Source: Aliivibrio_A sp016764915 (GTDB lineage Bacteria > Pseudomonadota > Gammaproteobacteria > Enterobacterales > Vibrionaceae). Taken from it: a stretch of 64,000 nucleotides of DNA. The notes beneath the pieces were generated by a model that ran no database searches, was not told where the DNA came from, and saw only the letters and a program-made list of their open reading frames with translations. The stretch covers positions 2,542,001 through 2,606,000 of the forward strand of contig OZ245058.1 in NCBI GenBank assembly GCA_965224595.1, given 5' to 3'. Shown here piece after piece: positions 24,765-34,416 of this stretch; the stretch's first letter is position 1; the number at the start of each line of letters is the position of its first letter. Made by a program: the position numbers and the translations under genes.

Positions 24765-27044
24765 ATGATAAGCTTCCCTTTCTTTCTGCCCTCTAAAGCA
24801 TCTGGTGAAACCTTGTCCATCGCATCTGATAACGATACTTCTGAGAAAAAAACGGTTGCTCATGTCGCTCTACCCGTGCCATTAGATCGCTGTTTTGACT
24901 ACAAAATAAGGCCTGACCAATCTCCAGTAGTTGGAGGAAGAGTAAGAGTTGGGTTTGGCCGTCAGCAGTTGATCGGTGTGGTCATTCGTTTATCCAATTT
25001 TTCAGATTTCAGTTTTGATAAGTTAAAACCTCTTACCCAAGTGTTAGACCAAACTCCTTTATGGCCTAATTCACTTTATTCGCTATTAAAGTGGAGCAGT
25101 GAATATTATCAATACCCTTTTGGCGATACCCTAGCCAATGCGATGCCTGCTTGGTTGCGTAAAGGTAAAGCCGCAAGCTTCGAGACACTGCGCGAATGGC
25201 ACCTTACTGAGCTTGGCAAAAACCAGAACATCAGTGCACTCACCCGCGCGCCAAAACAGGCTAAAGTTCTCTCGCTGTTACACCTCTGCTCGCAACCCCA
25301 TGAGCAACTGTTGTCGCAACAGATCAGCTCCGCCACTTTAAAAACGCTGCAAACCAAGGGATGGGTCGAAGAGAGACAAGTACAAAAACAGCAGCAGTGT
25401 TGGCACTCAGAATTTAATGTGACGGAAGATAAGCCTCAACTGAATGAAGAACAAGCGATTGCAGTCGCCTCTGTCAATGCCAATCCAGAGTTTGCTTGCT
25501 ATCTATTAGATGGGGTTACTGGCTCAGGAAAAACGGAAGTCTACTTAAATTTGATAGAACCCGTTTTAAAAAAAGGGCAACAAGCTTTAGTGTTAGTCCC
25601 TGAGATTGGCTTAACACCGCAAACCATTAATCGATTCAAACGCCGCTTTAATGTTCCGGTTGAGACCATTCACTCAGGCCTTAATGATACAGAGAGACTC
25701 AACGCATGGCTCAGTGCGAAAGAGCAGCATGCCGGTATCATCATTGGTACTCGCTCAGCACTATTCACGCCATTTAAACAGTTGGGTATTATTATTGTTG
25801 ATGAAGAGCACGATGCCTCCTATAAACAACAAGACAGCATGCGCTACCATGCCCGTGATTTAGCGGTAATGCGTGCCAACTTAGATAATATTCCTATTAT
25901 TTTAGGTTCAGCAACGCCAGCATTAGAGACACTGCACAATGCAAAAACAGGGAAGTATCATCACCTGACACTCACCCGCAGAGCCGGTCACGCCAAGCCC
26001 GCAAAACATGGTGTATTGGATGTCAAAGGGCTCTATCTTGAGAGTGGTTTATCTGCACCAATGATTGCTCAAATGAGGAAACACCTCACCGAAGGCAATC
26101 AGGTGATCCTGTTCCTTAACCGCCGAGGTTACTCACCAGCTTTGATGTGTCATGAGTGTGGTTGGATGGCAGAGTGCCAACGTTGTGATGCTTATTATAC
26201 TTTCCACCAGCACAGCAGCGAAATACGCTGTCATCATTGCGGATCTCAACAGCCCATCATGCATCAGTGTCACGGCTGTGGCTCTACCCAGCTAATTTCT
26301 GTTGGTGTGGGTACTGAACAGCTTGAATCTCAACTCAATCAACTGTTCCCTGAATATAAAACAATCCGCATCGACAGAGATAGCACCAGACGCAAAGGCA
26401 GTTTAGAGAGCTACTTAGAGTCCATAAAACGCGGGGAGTACCAGATTTTAATCGGCACTCAAATGCTGGCCAAAGGACATCACTTCCCCAATGTGACTTT
26501 AGTCGGATTAATCGATGTCGACAGCTCACTGTTTAGCAGTGACTTTCGTGCCCCTGAACGACTTGCTCAGCTCTTTATTCAAGTTGCAGGCCGAGCAGGT
26601 CGCGCCAGTAAAGCCGGAGAAGTGTTATTGCAAACGCACCATCCTGAACATCAACTATTGCAATCACTTTTGCATAAAGGTTATGGCGAATTTGCAACGA
26701 CTGCACTCATAGAAAGAAAGCAGGCGATGCTGCCTCCCTATACATTTTTAACGTTGTTCAGAGCTGAAGCGAACAATAATCAGTTGGTTGAAGAGTTTTT
26801 ACGCCAAATTAGAGGTGTACTGGAAAATAACCCAGTCTATGATCAATACACACTGGTTTTAGGACCAACACCCGCCCCTTTAGCAAAACGTGCGGGGAAA
26901 TACCGATGGCAGTTGCTGTTACAAGCGCCAAATCGTAAAGTAATGCAGACACTGTTAAGAAGCGCAAAGCCCGCTATTCAATTGTTACCATTAGCAAAAA
27001 GCATTCGATGGTCTATCGATATTGAACCGCAGGATTTAAGCTAA
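24765..27044 (+). CDS. priA: PriA, primosomal helicase
   Basis: 759 residues. The conserved PriA start (VAHVALPVPLDRCFDY) is preceded by about 29 extra residues from the only upstream ATG, so the N-terminus is longer than in E. coli or the start is a non-ATG codon. The helicase core has Walker A GVTGSGKTEVYL (about 250), DEEHD, and a cysteine cluster binding two zinc ions (CHECGWMAECQRC, CHHCGSQQPIMHQCHGCGS). It restarts stalled replication forks. Next gene downstream is cytR, the usual vibrio order. Confidence 0.95.
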   Translation: MISFPFFLPSKASGETLSIASDNDTSEKKTVAHVALPVPLDRCFDYKIRPDQSPVVGGRVRVGFGRQQLIGVVIRLSNFSDFSFDKLKPLTQVLDQTPLWPNSLYSLLKWSSEYYQYPFGDTLANAMPAWLRKGKAASFETLREWHLTELGKNQNISALTRAPKQAKVLSLLHLCSQPHEQLLSQQISSATLKTLQTKGWVEERQVQKQQQCWHSEFNVTEDKPQLNEEQAIAVASVNANPEFACYLLDGVTGSGKTEVYLNLIEPVLKKGQQALVLVPEIGLTPQTINRFKRRFNVPVETIHSGLNDTERLNAWLSAKEQHAGIIIGTRSALFTPFKQLGIIIVDEEHDASYKQQDSMRYHARDLAVMRANLDNIPIILGSATPALETLHNAKTGKYHHLTLTRRAGHAKPAKHGVLDVKGLYLESGLSAPMIAQMRKHLTEGNQVILFLNRRGYSPALMCHECGWMAECQRCDAYYTFHQHSSEIRCHHCGSQQPIMHQCHGCGSTQLISVGVGTEQLESQLNQLFPEYKTIRIDRDSTRRKGSLESYLESIKRGEYQILIGTQMLAKGHHFPNVTLVGLIDVDSSLFSSDFRAPERLAQLFIQVAGRAGRASKAGEVLLQTHHPEHQLLQSLLHKGYGEFATTALIERKQAMLPPYTFLTLFRAEANNNQLVEEFLRQIRGVLENNPVYDQYTLVLGPTPAPLAKRAGKYRWQLLLQAPNRKVMQTLLRSAKPAIQLLPLAKSIRWSIDIEPQDLS

Positions 27045-27076
27045 ATCATGTATGAAAATGAAAAAAATCATCCTTA

Positions 27077-27092
27077 CGTGACATGAGTCACA
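27077..27092 (+). promoter_or_regulatory. CRP site upstream of cytR
   Basis: CGTGA-CATGAG-TCACA matches the cAMP-CRP palindrome TGTGA-N6-TCACA at 9 of 10 fixed positions. It lies about 155 bp upstream of the start codon. Confidence 0.65.
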
Positions 27093-27245
27093 TTTACTGT
27101 GCGAGATCTGTTATCTCCACTGTATTTAATCATTACATTAGAGAATAAGATTAAATTCGTAATTTAAAACCGCGTTGTTTGCATTGTATTTGTGACTATC
27201 AGGACGGTGGCGCATTATGCAAACCAAAATATTAGGGAGTAAAAA

Positions 27246-28250
27246 ATGGCGACAATGAAGGACGTTGCTTTACTGGCTGAAGTTTCAACGGCAACCGTCT
27301 CACGCGCGTTGATGAATCCAGAAAAAGTATCGATCACCACCAGAAAACGTGTCGAAGAGGCCGTAATTGAATCCGGGTATTCCCCTAATTCATTTGCTCG
27401 CAATTTACGCCGTAATGAATCTAAGACCATTGTTGCTATTATTCCGGATATTTGCGACCCCTATTTTACTGAGATAATCAGAGGCATTGAAGAAGCCGCC
27501 ATGGAGAACGGTTATATCGTTCTACTGGGTGATAGTCGTCAGCAGAAAAAACGTGAAGACTCGTTTGTTAATTTACTCTTTACCAAACAAGTGGATGGTA
27601 TGTTGCTATTAGGCACCGACTTGCCTTTTGATGTCAGCAAACAAGAGCAGAAAAACTTACCCCCAATGGTCATGGCTTGCGAATACTCACCTGAGTTAGA
27701 GTTACCTACCGTTCACATTGATAACTTAACAGCTGCATTTGAAGCAGTTAACTACTTAAGTCAAATGGGCCATAAACGCATTGCACAAATATCTGGGCCA
27801 GAACAAGCCACGTTATGTCACTTTCGTCATCAAGGGTACCAGCAAGCACTTCGTCGAAGTGGCGTGACAATGAACCCTGCCTATACGGCTTACGGTAACT
27901 TTACTTTTGAGTCTGGAGCCACCGCTCTTGCTCGTTTAATGTCATTACCCGAAACGCCTACCGCCATTTTTTGTCACAATGATGTTATGGCCATTGGTGC
28001 TATACATCAGGCGAAAAAAATGGGCATTCGCATTCCTCAAGATCTCTCACTTATTGGTTTTGATGACATTCAATTTTCTGAATATTGCGATCCACCGCTG
28101 ACCACGGTATCTCAACCTCGATATGAGATAGGACGACAAGCCATGCTGATGCTACTTGAGCGTTTAAAAGGAAGAGAAGTTCAAATCGGTTCTCGGCTCT
28201 TAGATGCAACACTAACAGTAAGAGAGAGCACTGCACCTCCAAAATGCTAA
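27246..28250 (+). CDS. cytR: CytR-type LacI-family repressor
   Basis: 334 residues: N-terminal LacI helix-turn-helix (MKDVALLAEVSTATVSRALM), hinge helix (SPNSFARNLRR), and a periplasmic-binding-protein-like effector domain (FCHNDVMAIGAIHQAK, SLIGFDDIQFSEYCDPPLTT). CytR represses nucleoside uptake and catabolism genes together with CRP and, in vibrios, affects chitin and competence genes. The priA-cytR-ftsN context supports the name. RBS AGGGAG. Confidence 0.93.
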   Translation: MATMKDVALLAEVSTATVSRALMNPEKVSITTRKRVEEAVIESGYSPNSFARNLRRNESKTIVAIIPDICDPYFTEIIRGIEEAAMENGYIVLLGDSRQQKKREDSFVNLLFTKQVDGMLLLGTDLPFDVSKQEQKNLPPMVMACEYSPELELPTVHIDNLTAAFEAVNYLSQMGHKRIAQISGPEQATLCHFRHQGYQQALRRSGVTMNPAYTAYGNFTFESGATALARLMSLPETPTAIFCHNDVMAIGAIHQAKKMGIRIPQDLSLIGFDDIQFSEYCDPPLTTVSQPRYEIGRQAMLMLLERLKGREVQIGSRLLDATLTVRESTAPPKC

Positions 28251-28295
28251 TATTGAATTATCTCTGTCGCGTAATTTGATTTTTTGTCCACAAAT

Positions 28296-28325
28296 TTGCA
28301 CTAAGACTAGCCAGGCTTAGTGCAA
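28296..28325 (+). terminator. Inverted repeat between cytR and ftsN
   Basis: TTGCACTAAG/CTTAGTGCAA, perfect 10-bp arms, 10-nt loop. No T-tract, so terminator or processing site is uncertain. Confidence 0.45.
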
Positions 28326-28373
28326 CTGATTACCATACAGATTCAACCTCTTTTTCTAACATAAGTAAATGTC

Positions 28374-28925
28374 GTGGCCAATAGAGATTATGTAAAACGG
28401 GGTCGGAATAATAAAACGACCAAGAAGAAAAACAGCAAAAGTGCACCCTCATTTCCATTGAAAACAGCCATCATTGCGGCTCTTCTTATTGGTGTTTTTG
28501 GTTATGGATTATTTTTATTAAGTAACGATCCAGAGCCTGAAATATCCACACCTATTGTTATCACTCCCGTTGTGAAACCAAAACCAACTGCACCTGAAAA
28601 AGAGATGCCAGCCCTTCCAGAAGAGAAGTGGGATTACAAAAAAGATCTGCCTAAACGGGTTATTGAAGTTGAGCAAAACGAGCTTAAAAAATCATCCATT
28701 CCCTACATCATGCAGTGTGGTGCCTACAAAACAGAAGCACAGGCAGAAAGTCGAAAAGTGAGCATCGCCTTTCAAGGATTAACCAGTAGCGTTCGTCGTA
28801 AAGAGGGAAGCTCTTGGTATCGTGTTGTTCTTGGGCCTTATGAGTACAAGCGACAAGCAGAAAAAGATCGCCACACCTTACAACGCGCAAAAATTGAACC
28901 CTGCGCCATCTGGAAAGACCAATAA
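28374..28925 (+). CDS. ftsN: FtsN, cell division activator with SPOR domain
   Basis: 183 residues from a GTG start (GTG GCC AAT AGA GAT TAT). A basic cytoplasmic tail containing MANRDYVKRG precedes one membrane segment (about 30-52), a Pro/Lys/Glu-rich linker and a C-terminal SPOR domain (about 106-183, IPYIMQCGAYKTEAQAESRK) that binds denuded septal peptidoglycan. It triggers septal synthesis by FtsWI. Between cytR and hslV, as in gamma-proteobacteria. Confidence 0.94.
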   Translation: MANRDYVKRGRNNKTTKKKNSKSAPSFPLKTAIIAALLIGVFGYGLFLLSNDPEPEISTPIVITPVVKPKPTAPEKEMPALPEEKWDYKKDLPKRVIEVEQNELKKSSIPYIMQCGAYKTEAQAESRKVSIAFQGLTSSVRRKEGSSWYRVVLGPYEYKRQAEKDRHTLQRAKIEPCAIWKDQ

Positions 28926-29050
28926 TCTAACATCTGAATAGAGTCAGCGTCGGCTGGCTCTTGAAATCTCCTCTGTCTATCCCCAAATAGTAAATAATAA
29001 CAAGTCTATTAATTATCTAGACAGAGCAAAACCAACAAGAGGTTTTATCC

Positions 29051-29584
29051 GTGACTACAATCGTATCTGTACGCCGTGGCGACAAAGTCGTTATCGCAGG
29101 TGATGGTCAAGTATCACTTGGCAACACCGTAATGAAAGGCAACGCTAAAAAAGTTCGTCGTCTCTATAACAATAAAGTTCTGGCCGGTTTTGCCGGAGGC
29201 ACTGCTGATGCATTTACGCTTTTTGAGCGCTTTGAGCGCAAACTTGAAATGCACCAAGGTAACCTGACCAAAGCCGCAGTTGAATTAGCCAAAGATTGGC
29301 GAAGTGATCGTGCATTAAGAAAGCTCGAAGCACTGCTTGCGGTTGCCGATGAAACGGCATCACTCATCATTACGGGTAATGGTGATGTAGTTCAACCTGA
29401 AAATGACCTGATTGCGATTGGTTCCGGTGGCAACTTTGCTCAAGCCGCCGCAACTGCACTCCTTGAAAATACCGATTTAGATGCAAGAACCATTGCGGAA
29501 AAATCACTCAATATCGCGGGTGATATCTGCGTCTTCACTAACCACCATCATACTGTCGAAGAGATCGACAGTTCTGAAAAATAG
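29051..29584 (+). CDS. hslV: HslV, proteasome-like peptidase subunit
   Basis: 177 residues from a GTG start with AGAGG upstream. After Met removal the catalytic Thr is N-terminal (TTIVSVRRGDKVVIAGDGQV). GSGGNFAQAAATALLENT is the conserved second landmark. It forms dodecameric rings degraded-protein chamber with HslU. The hslU start follows after 9 nt. Confidence 0.97.
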   Translation: MTTIVSVRRGDKVVIAGDGQVSLGNTVMKGNAKKVRRLYNNKVLAGFAGGTADAFTLFERFERKLEMHQGNLTKAAVELAKDWRSDRALRKLEALLAVADETASLIITGNGDVVQPENDLIAIGSGGNFAQAAATALLENTDLDARTIAEKSLNIAGDICVFTNHHHTVEEIDSSEK

Positions 29585-29593
29585 GGTTTAACT

Positions 29594-30934
29594 ATGTCTG
29601 ATATGACTCCCCGCGAAATTGTGCACGAGCTAGACAGCCACATCATCGGCCAAGATAAAGCAAAACGTGCGGTGGCTATTGCTCTGCGTAATCGCTGGCG
29701 CCGTATGCAGCTTAACGATAACTTACGCGCAGAAGTAACTCCAAAGAATATTCTAATGATCGGACCAACAGGTGTCGGTAAAACAGAAATTGCTCGCCGA
29801 TTAGCAAAACTCGCCAATGCCCCATTTATCAAGGTAGAAGCAACTAAGTTCACCGAAGTAGGTTACGTTGGTAAAGAAGTAGAAACCATCATTCGCGATC
29901 TGATGGATGTGTCAATGAAGCTCACCCATCAACAGGCAATGAAGAAATTCACTCGACTTGCTGAAGAGAATGCTGAAGAACGCGTACTCGACGTTCTTCT
30001 ACCTCCTGCTCGTGATGCATGGGGAAAAAATGAATCTGCAGAAGAGTCAGCGCCATCGTCAACTCGTCAATCTTTTCGTAAAAAATTGCGCGAAGGTAAA
30101 TTAGACGACAAAGAGATTGAAATTGATGTTGCCGCCCCTCAAGTGGGCGTTGAAATCATGGCTCCTCCCGGCATGGAAGAGATGACCAATCAACTTCAGG
30201 GTATGTTCCAGAATTTATCCGGCAATAACACCACCAAAAAACGCAAAATGAAAATCAAAGATGCGTTAAAAGCACTGTGTGAAGAGGAAGCCGCGAAGCT
30301 GGTTAATCAAGAAGAGCTTAAAGAACAGGCAATTTTTAATGTTGAAAATAACGGCATCGTATTCATTGATGAAATAGATAAAATCTGTAAACGTGGTGAC
30401 TCATCGGGTCCTGACGTTTCTCGTGAAGGCGTACAAAGAGATCTGCTACCTTTGATTGAAGGCAGTACCGTATCCACTAAACACGGCATGGTAAAAACAG
30501 ATCATATCCTATTTATTACCTCCGGTGCATTCCAAGTGGCTAAACCTTCTGATCTTATCCCTGAACTGCAAGGCCGGCTGCCAATTCGTGTGGAGTTAGA
30601 AGCATTAACCAGTCACGATTTCAAACGTATTTTAACCGAGCCAAACGCATCACTCACAGAGCAATACATTGGCTTAATGGCGACAGAACAGGTGCAGGTA
30701 GATTTCAGTGATGATGGCATTAGTCAAATAGCCGAAGCCGCATGGAAAGTGAACGAAACGACTGAAAATATCGGTGCTCGACGTTTGCACACCGTTATGG
30801 AGCGATTAATGGAAGATATCTCCTATAATGCCTCTGAGAAACCAGGCCAGAAAGTAACGATAGACAAAGCGTATGTCATCGATTGTCTTGGTGAGTTAAT
30901 TGAAAACGAAGATCTGAGTCGTTTCATTTTATAA
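29594..30934 (+). CDS. hslU: HslU, unfoldase ATPase of the HslVU protease
   Basis: 446 residues: AAA+ Walker A GPTGVGKT at 57-64, the I-domain (about 110-240), Walker B GIVFIDEIDKI near 255, sensor region NIGARRLHTVMERLMEDI, and the C-terminal tail ending LSRFIL, which docks into HslV. Co-transcribed with hslV. Confidence 0.97.
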   Translation: MSDMTPREIVHELDSHIIGQDKAKRAVAIALRNRWRRMQLNDNLRAEVTPKNILMIGPTGVGKTEIARRLAKLANAPFIKVEATKFTEVGYVGKEVETIIRDLMDVSMKLTHQQAMKKFTRLAEENAEERVLDVLLPPARDAWGKNESAEESAPSSTRQSFRKKLREGKLDDKEIEIDVAAPQVGVEIMAPPGMEEMTNQLQGMFQNLSGNNTTKKRKMKIKDALKALCEEEAAKLVNQEELKEQAIFNVENNGIVFIDEIDKICKRGDSSGPDVSREGVQRDLLPLIEGSTVSTKHGMVKTDHILFITSGAFQVAKPSDLIPELQGRLPIRVELEALTSHDFKRILTEPNASLTEQYIGLMATEQVQVDFSDDGISQIAEAAWKVNETTENIGARRLHTVMERLMEDISYNASEKPGQKVTIDKAYVIDCLGELIENEDLSRFIL

Positions 30935-30942
30935 CATCGATA

Positions 30943-30983
30943 TGAGTGAATTGTTCATTACAGAGTAAATAACAATTCACTCA
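30943..30983 (+). terminator. Perfect 13-bp stem-loop after hslVU
   Basis: TGAGTGAATTGTT/AACAATTCACTCA with a 15-nt loop. No T-tract follows; likely a transcript 3'-end structure. Confidence 0.5.
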
Positions 30984-31055
30984 CTCTTCCCTACCCTTGC
31001 CTTGCTGTAACAAAACATGAATAATAACGTACGATTTCGATAACTGATCTAATTC

Positions 31056-31961
31056 ATGAAACCAACCTCTCTATCTGTCTGGATCAGTGCAATCCGGCTT
31101 AAAACACTCCCTCTGGCTTTAGCTTCAATTACCAGTGGTAGCGCACTCGCCTATTGGCAGCATCATTTTTCTCTTTCGATCGCTTTTTTGGCGCTTTGTA
31201 CCGCAACCTTATTGCAGATCTTGTCAAACTTAGCCAATGATTATGGCGATGCAGTTAAAGGTACCGATAACGATGAGCGCTTAGGCCCAGAGCGTGCGAT
31301 GCAATCGGGATTAATCTCCGCTGCCACCATGAAAAAAGCCTTAGTGTTTAATGTCATTTTAACGCTGATCAGCGGTATTTCATTGGTGATGTTAGCCTTT
31401 AATAACTTACAAGATATTATCGGCTTTATCGGATTAGGCATTATGGCTATTATTGCAGCCATTACCTATACCGTTGGTAATAAGCCCTATGGCTATCGCG
31501 GGATGGGTGACTTTTCAGTACTGATATTTTTCGGTTTATTGGGCGTCGCTGGCAGTTACTACCTTCATACTGGATCCCTAAATCCAGCCGTATTTCTTCC
31601 CGCCCTCTCTTGTGGTTTATTAGCCGCAGCCGTATTAAACATCAATAACTTAAGAGACATCGATAATGATACAGCTTGCGGGAAATTAACCTTGGTCGTC
31701 AAAATGGGCGCAAAATGGGGCCGTCAATATCACCTAGCTTTACTGAGCAGCGCCATGCTTGGTTTTGCACTGTTTGCTGCATTTGAAGTACAAACGCTTG
31801 CAAGCTGGCTCTTTTTGCTCGCCCTACCTTTGATCATCAAACATGGCTTTGATACATACCAAGCGGTTGATGGTGAAGCGATAAAACCGATGATGGGCAC
31901 TATCGTAAAGTGTGCATTAATCACTAATTTACTGTTCTCTGTAGGCATTGTGATCTCGTAA
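31056..31961 (+). CDS. menA: 1,4-dihydroxy-2-naphthoate polyprenyltransferase
   Basis: 301 residues of the UbiA family, with about eight to nine hydrophobic segments and the Mg-diphosphate motif NDYGDAVKGTDNDERLGPER (about 61-80) plus NNLRDIDND (about 196). It attaches the polyprenyl tail to make demethylmenaquinone in the inner membrane. The gene lies between hslU and rraA, as in other gamma-proteobacteria. Confidence 0.95.
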   Translation: MKPTSLSVWISAIRLKTLPLALASITSGSALAYWQHHFSLSIAFLALCTATLLQILSNLANDYGDAVKGTDNDERLGPERAMQSGLISAATMKKALVFNVILTLISGISLVMLAFNNLQDIIGFIGLGIMAIIAAITYTVGNKPYGYRGMGDFSVLIFFGLLGVAGSYYLHTGSLNPAVFLPALSCGLLAAAVLNINNLRDIDNDTACGKLTLVVKMGAKWGRQYHLALLSSAMLGFALFAAFEVQTLASWLFLLALPLIIKHGFDTYQAVDGEAIKPMMGTIVKCALITNLLFSVGIVIS

Positions 31962-32059
31962 CGGTTTTAAAGATCAATTCTTTGTGTTTGGTCATTGCAT
32001 TAACTTGGCAGCTATAATACTTTTTACACTCATTTCCTGACAATGAAAGAAGCGATACT

Positions 32060-32557
32060 ATGGAATACAATACTTCAGAACTGTGTGATATTTATTTGGA
32101 CCAAGTCGATGTTGTCGAACCTATGTTTACCAGCTTTGGTGGCCGCTCTTCATTTGCAGGAATCGTTAGCTCCATTAAATGTTTTGAAGATAACGGCATC
32201 ATTAACACCATATTAGAGCAGAACGGTGAAGGCCGAGTACTGTTAATTGATGGAGGCGGCTCTCTACGTCGTGCGCTTATTGATGCCAACATTGCTACCC
32301 TTGCTGCTGACAATGATTGGGAAGGTTTGATCGTATACGGCAGTGTTCGTGAAGTGGATGAGTTGGATCAAATTGATATCGGCATACAAGCACTGGCTTC
32401 TATTCCGGTTGGCGCCACTCAATCTGAAGTGGGCGAAGTGGATGTTGCCGTTAATTTTGGGGGGGTCACTTTTATTCCTGAAGATTATATCTATGCCGAT
32501 ACGACAGGCATCATTCTCTCTCAAGAAGCATTAGAACTGGAGTATGAAGAAGAGTAA
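32060..32557 (+). CDS. rraA: RraA, regulator of RNase E activity
   Basis: 165 residues, MEYNTSELCDIYLDQVDVVEP, with the MenG-like fold motif GEGRVLLIDGGGSLRRALI and GSVREVDEL. RraA trimers bind RNase E and inhibit RNA decay in E. coli. The acidic tail (LELEYEEE) is typical. Downstream of menA and convergent with zapB. Confidence 0.96.
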   Translation: MEYNTSELCDIYLDQVDVVEPMFTSFGGRSSFAGIVSSIKCFEDNGIINTILEQNGEGRVLLIDGGGSLRRALIDANIATLAADNDWEGLIVYGSVREVDELDQIDIGIQALASIPVGATQSEVGEVDVAVNFGGVTFIPEDYIYADTTGIILSQEALELEYEEE

Positions 32558-32583
32558 TGTTTACTCCTCTTCACTTCATGCAA

Positions 32584-32611
32584 TAAAAAGAGCTTAGCCG
32601 CTCTTTTTTTA
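32584..32611 (+). terminator. Bidirectional Rho-independent terminator, rraA/zapB
   Basis: AAAAGAGC ttagcc GCTCTTTTTTT between two convergent genes; A-tract on one side, T-tract on the other. Confidence 0.9.
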
Positions 32612-32851
32612 CTCTACGTCTTCCATTTTTCCTAACAGACCACGAATGCGCTCTTGCCAAGCTTGTTGCTCTTTTAGCACTTCTTCATTTTTCTGTTCCA
32701 GTTCAACACGGCTTGACTTTAACTGATGTGACTCAGTTGTTAAGCTTTCGTTTTGCTCTTTTAAGTCTTCAATTTCCATTTGTAAAAGAGAAATGGTATC
32801 TACGGCCATTTGTACTTTAGCTTCAAGCTGTTCTAGAATTTCAAAAGACAT
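32609..32851 (-). CDS. zapB: ZapB, cell-division coiled-coil protein
   Basis: 80 residues from ATG 32851 (AGGTGG upstream), MSFEILEQLEAKVQMAVDTI. The whole protein is a heptad-patterned coiled coil. It stabilises the Z ring with ZapA and links it to the nucleoid terminus. A longer frame upstream lacks an RBS. Confidence 0.93.
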   Translation of the reverse strand: MSFEILEQLEAKVQMAVDTISLLQMEIEDLKEQNESLTTESHQLKSSRVELEQKNEEVLKEQQAWQERIRGLLGKMEDVE

Positions 32852-33268
32852 CTTATGCCACCTGTGAGTTATGTTTGAGATATTGGGCACCAAATGCACC
32901 TAACTGTGCTGCTCATTTTACCTCTACTGCATTAGACTGCCACTTACTTGTGTCATTTTTCGCGTCAATCGAATGATTTTCATACAATACTGACGTTTTT
33001 ATTTACCCTGTCTCACTTTGAAGCAAGCTACGTTACTAAAAAACCTTAACACAACAATAAAACACCGACTGTTAACAACACCAACTCAGCCCTCACACTC
33101 CACCGTTACAGTTCTGGCCATTCACTTTTACTCTTCACTGAAAAATAGCAAACGTTTCCTATTCTAATGTGATCGTTTCAATGTTGTGATAGTATTTGCG
33201 CCAAATTTTGAGGCACTCTCTTCAAAAAATATTATTCACATTGATTTTCAAACTGGTTTGGAGCAAGC
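32852..33268. promoter_or_regulatory. zapB/glpX divergent intergenic region
   Basis: 417 bp without an ORF. GCAAACGTTTCC (33148-33159) is close to a PurR/LacI-family operator core (GCAAACGTTTGC). AATGTGATCGTTTCAA (about 33166) is a weak CRP-like half site. Both are candidate controls of glpX; nothing else is recognised. Confidence 0.4.
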
Positions 33269-34276
33269 ATGAAACGCGATTTAGCAATGGCATTTTCTCG
33301 AGTTACAGAGGGGGCTGCTTTAGCCGGTTACAAATGGTTAGGCCGAGGTGACAAGAACGCAGCTGATGGCAATGCCGTTGAAGTGATGCGTATTTTGCTA
33401 AATAAAACTGAAATTGATGGTGAAATCGTTATTGGCGAAGGCGAAATTGATGATGCGCCAATGCTCTTCATTGGTGAGAAAGTCGGTATTGGTGGTGATG
33501 CAGTTGATATCGCCGTCGACCCGATTGAAGGTACTCGCATGACTGCCATGGGTCAATCTAACGCTCTGGCAGTTCTAGCCGCAGGTGAGAAAGGCAGCTT
33601 TCTAAAAGCACCAGATATGTACATGGAAAAGTTAGCTGTTGGTCCTGGCGCAAAAGGATCTATCGATCTGCACCTTTCATTGGAAGAGAATTTGATCAAT
33701 GTAGCAAAAGCGCTTGGAAAAAGTCTAGACTCCCTCGTTGTCACCACTTTAGCGAAACCTCGTCACGATGAGACCATCGCAAAAATGCAAGCAATGGGTG
33801 TTCGCGTATTTGCTTTCCCTGATGGTGATGTGGCCGCCTCTATTCTGACTTGTATGCCTGATAGTGAAATTGATGTAATGTACTGCATTGGCGGCGCTCC
33901 TGAAGGTGTGATATCCGCAGCGGTTATCCGTGCACTTGATGGTGACATGCAGGGTCGTCTGCTACCACGCCATGAAGTCAAAGGTGATACAGAAGAGAAT
34001 CGAAAACATGGTGAATTAGAGCTACAACGTTGCCAAACAATGGGCGTTGAAGCTCGTAAAGTATTAACCATGTCAGACATGGCTCGCAGTGATGATGTTG
34101 TTTTTGCTGCCACCGGGATCACCAAAGGCGATCTTTTAGAAGGCATCACTCGTAATGGTAATATTGCTACTACCGAGACACTGCTTATTCGTGGTCGCTG
34201 CCGTACCATTCGACGCATTAAGTCGATCCACTACCTAGATCGTAAAGATGCTGAAGTCAGAGATCGTATTCTTTGA
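33269..34276 (+). CDS. glpX: Fructose-1,6-bisphosphatase, class II
   Basis: 335 residues of the GlpX family: EIVIGEGEIDDAPM, DIAVDPIEGTRMTA (metal and phosphate site, about 83-96), and GGAPEGVISAAVIRAL. It hydrolyses fructose-1,6-bisphosphate in gluconeogenesis. GGAG eight bases before the ATG. Here it stands apart from glpFK. Confidence 0.95.
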   Translation: MKRDLAMAFSRVTEGAALAGYKWLGRGDKNAADGNAVEVMRILLNKTEIDGEIVIGEGEIDDAPMLFIGEKVGIGGDAVDIAVDPIEGTRMTAMGQSNALAVLAAGEKGSFLKAPDMYMEKLAVGPGAKGSIDLHLSLEENLINVAKALGKSLDSLVVTTLAKPRHDETIAKMQAMGVRVFAFPDGDVAASILTCMPDSEIDVMYCIGGAPEGVISAAVIRALDGDMQGRLLPRHEVKGDTEENRKHGELELQRCQTMGVEARKVLTMSDMARSDDVVFAATGITKGDLLEGITRNGNIATTETLLIRGRCRTIRRIKSIHYLDRKDAEVRDRIL

Positions 34277-34298
34277 TCCAAAATTGACAGTAAATAAT

Positions 34299-34327
34299 AA
34301 GCGTAGCCAGTGGCTGCGCTTTTTTAT
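34299..34327 (+). terminator. Rho-independent terminator of glpX
   Basis: AAGCG-AGCCA / TGGCT-CGCTT stem with an internal mismatch, then T6. Confidence 0.82.
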
Positions 34328-34416
34328 TACTATTCTTATGACACTCTTTATGTAAAGTGTTTGCTATATATACTTAACTCCTCTCATAATAAGAGCGATA
34401 AATGGAGTCTCTACTT

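Noticed and set aside
33763..34218. 151-residue frame antisense to glpX
   Set aside because: Ser/Arg-rich translation typical of the reverse complement of a conserved gene; glpX is unmistakable on the other strand.
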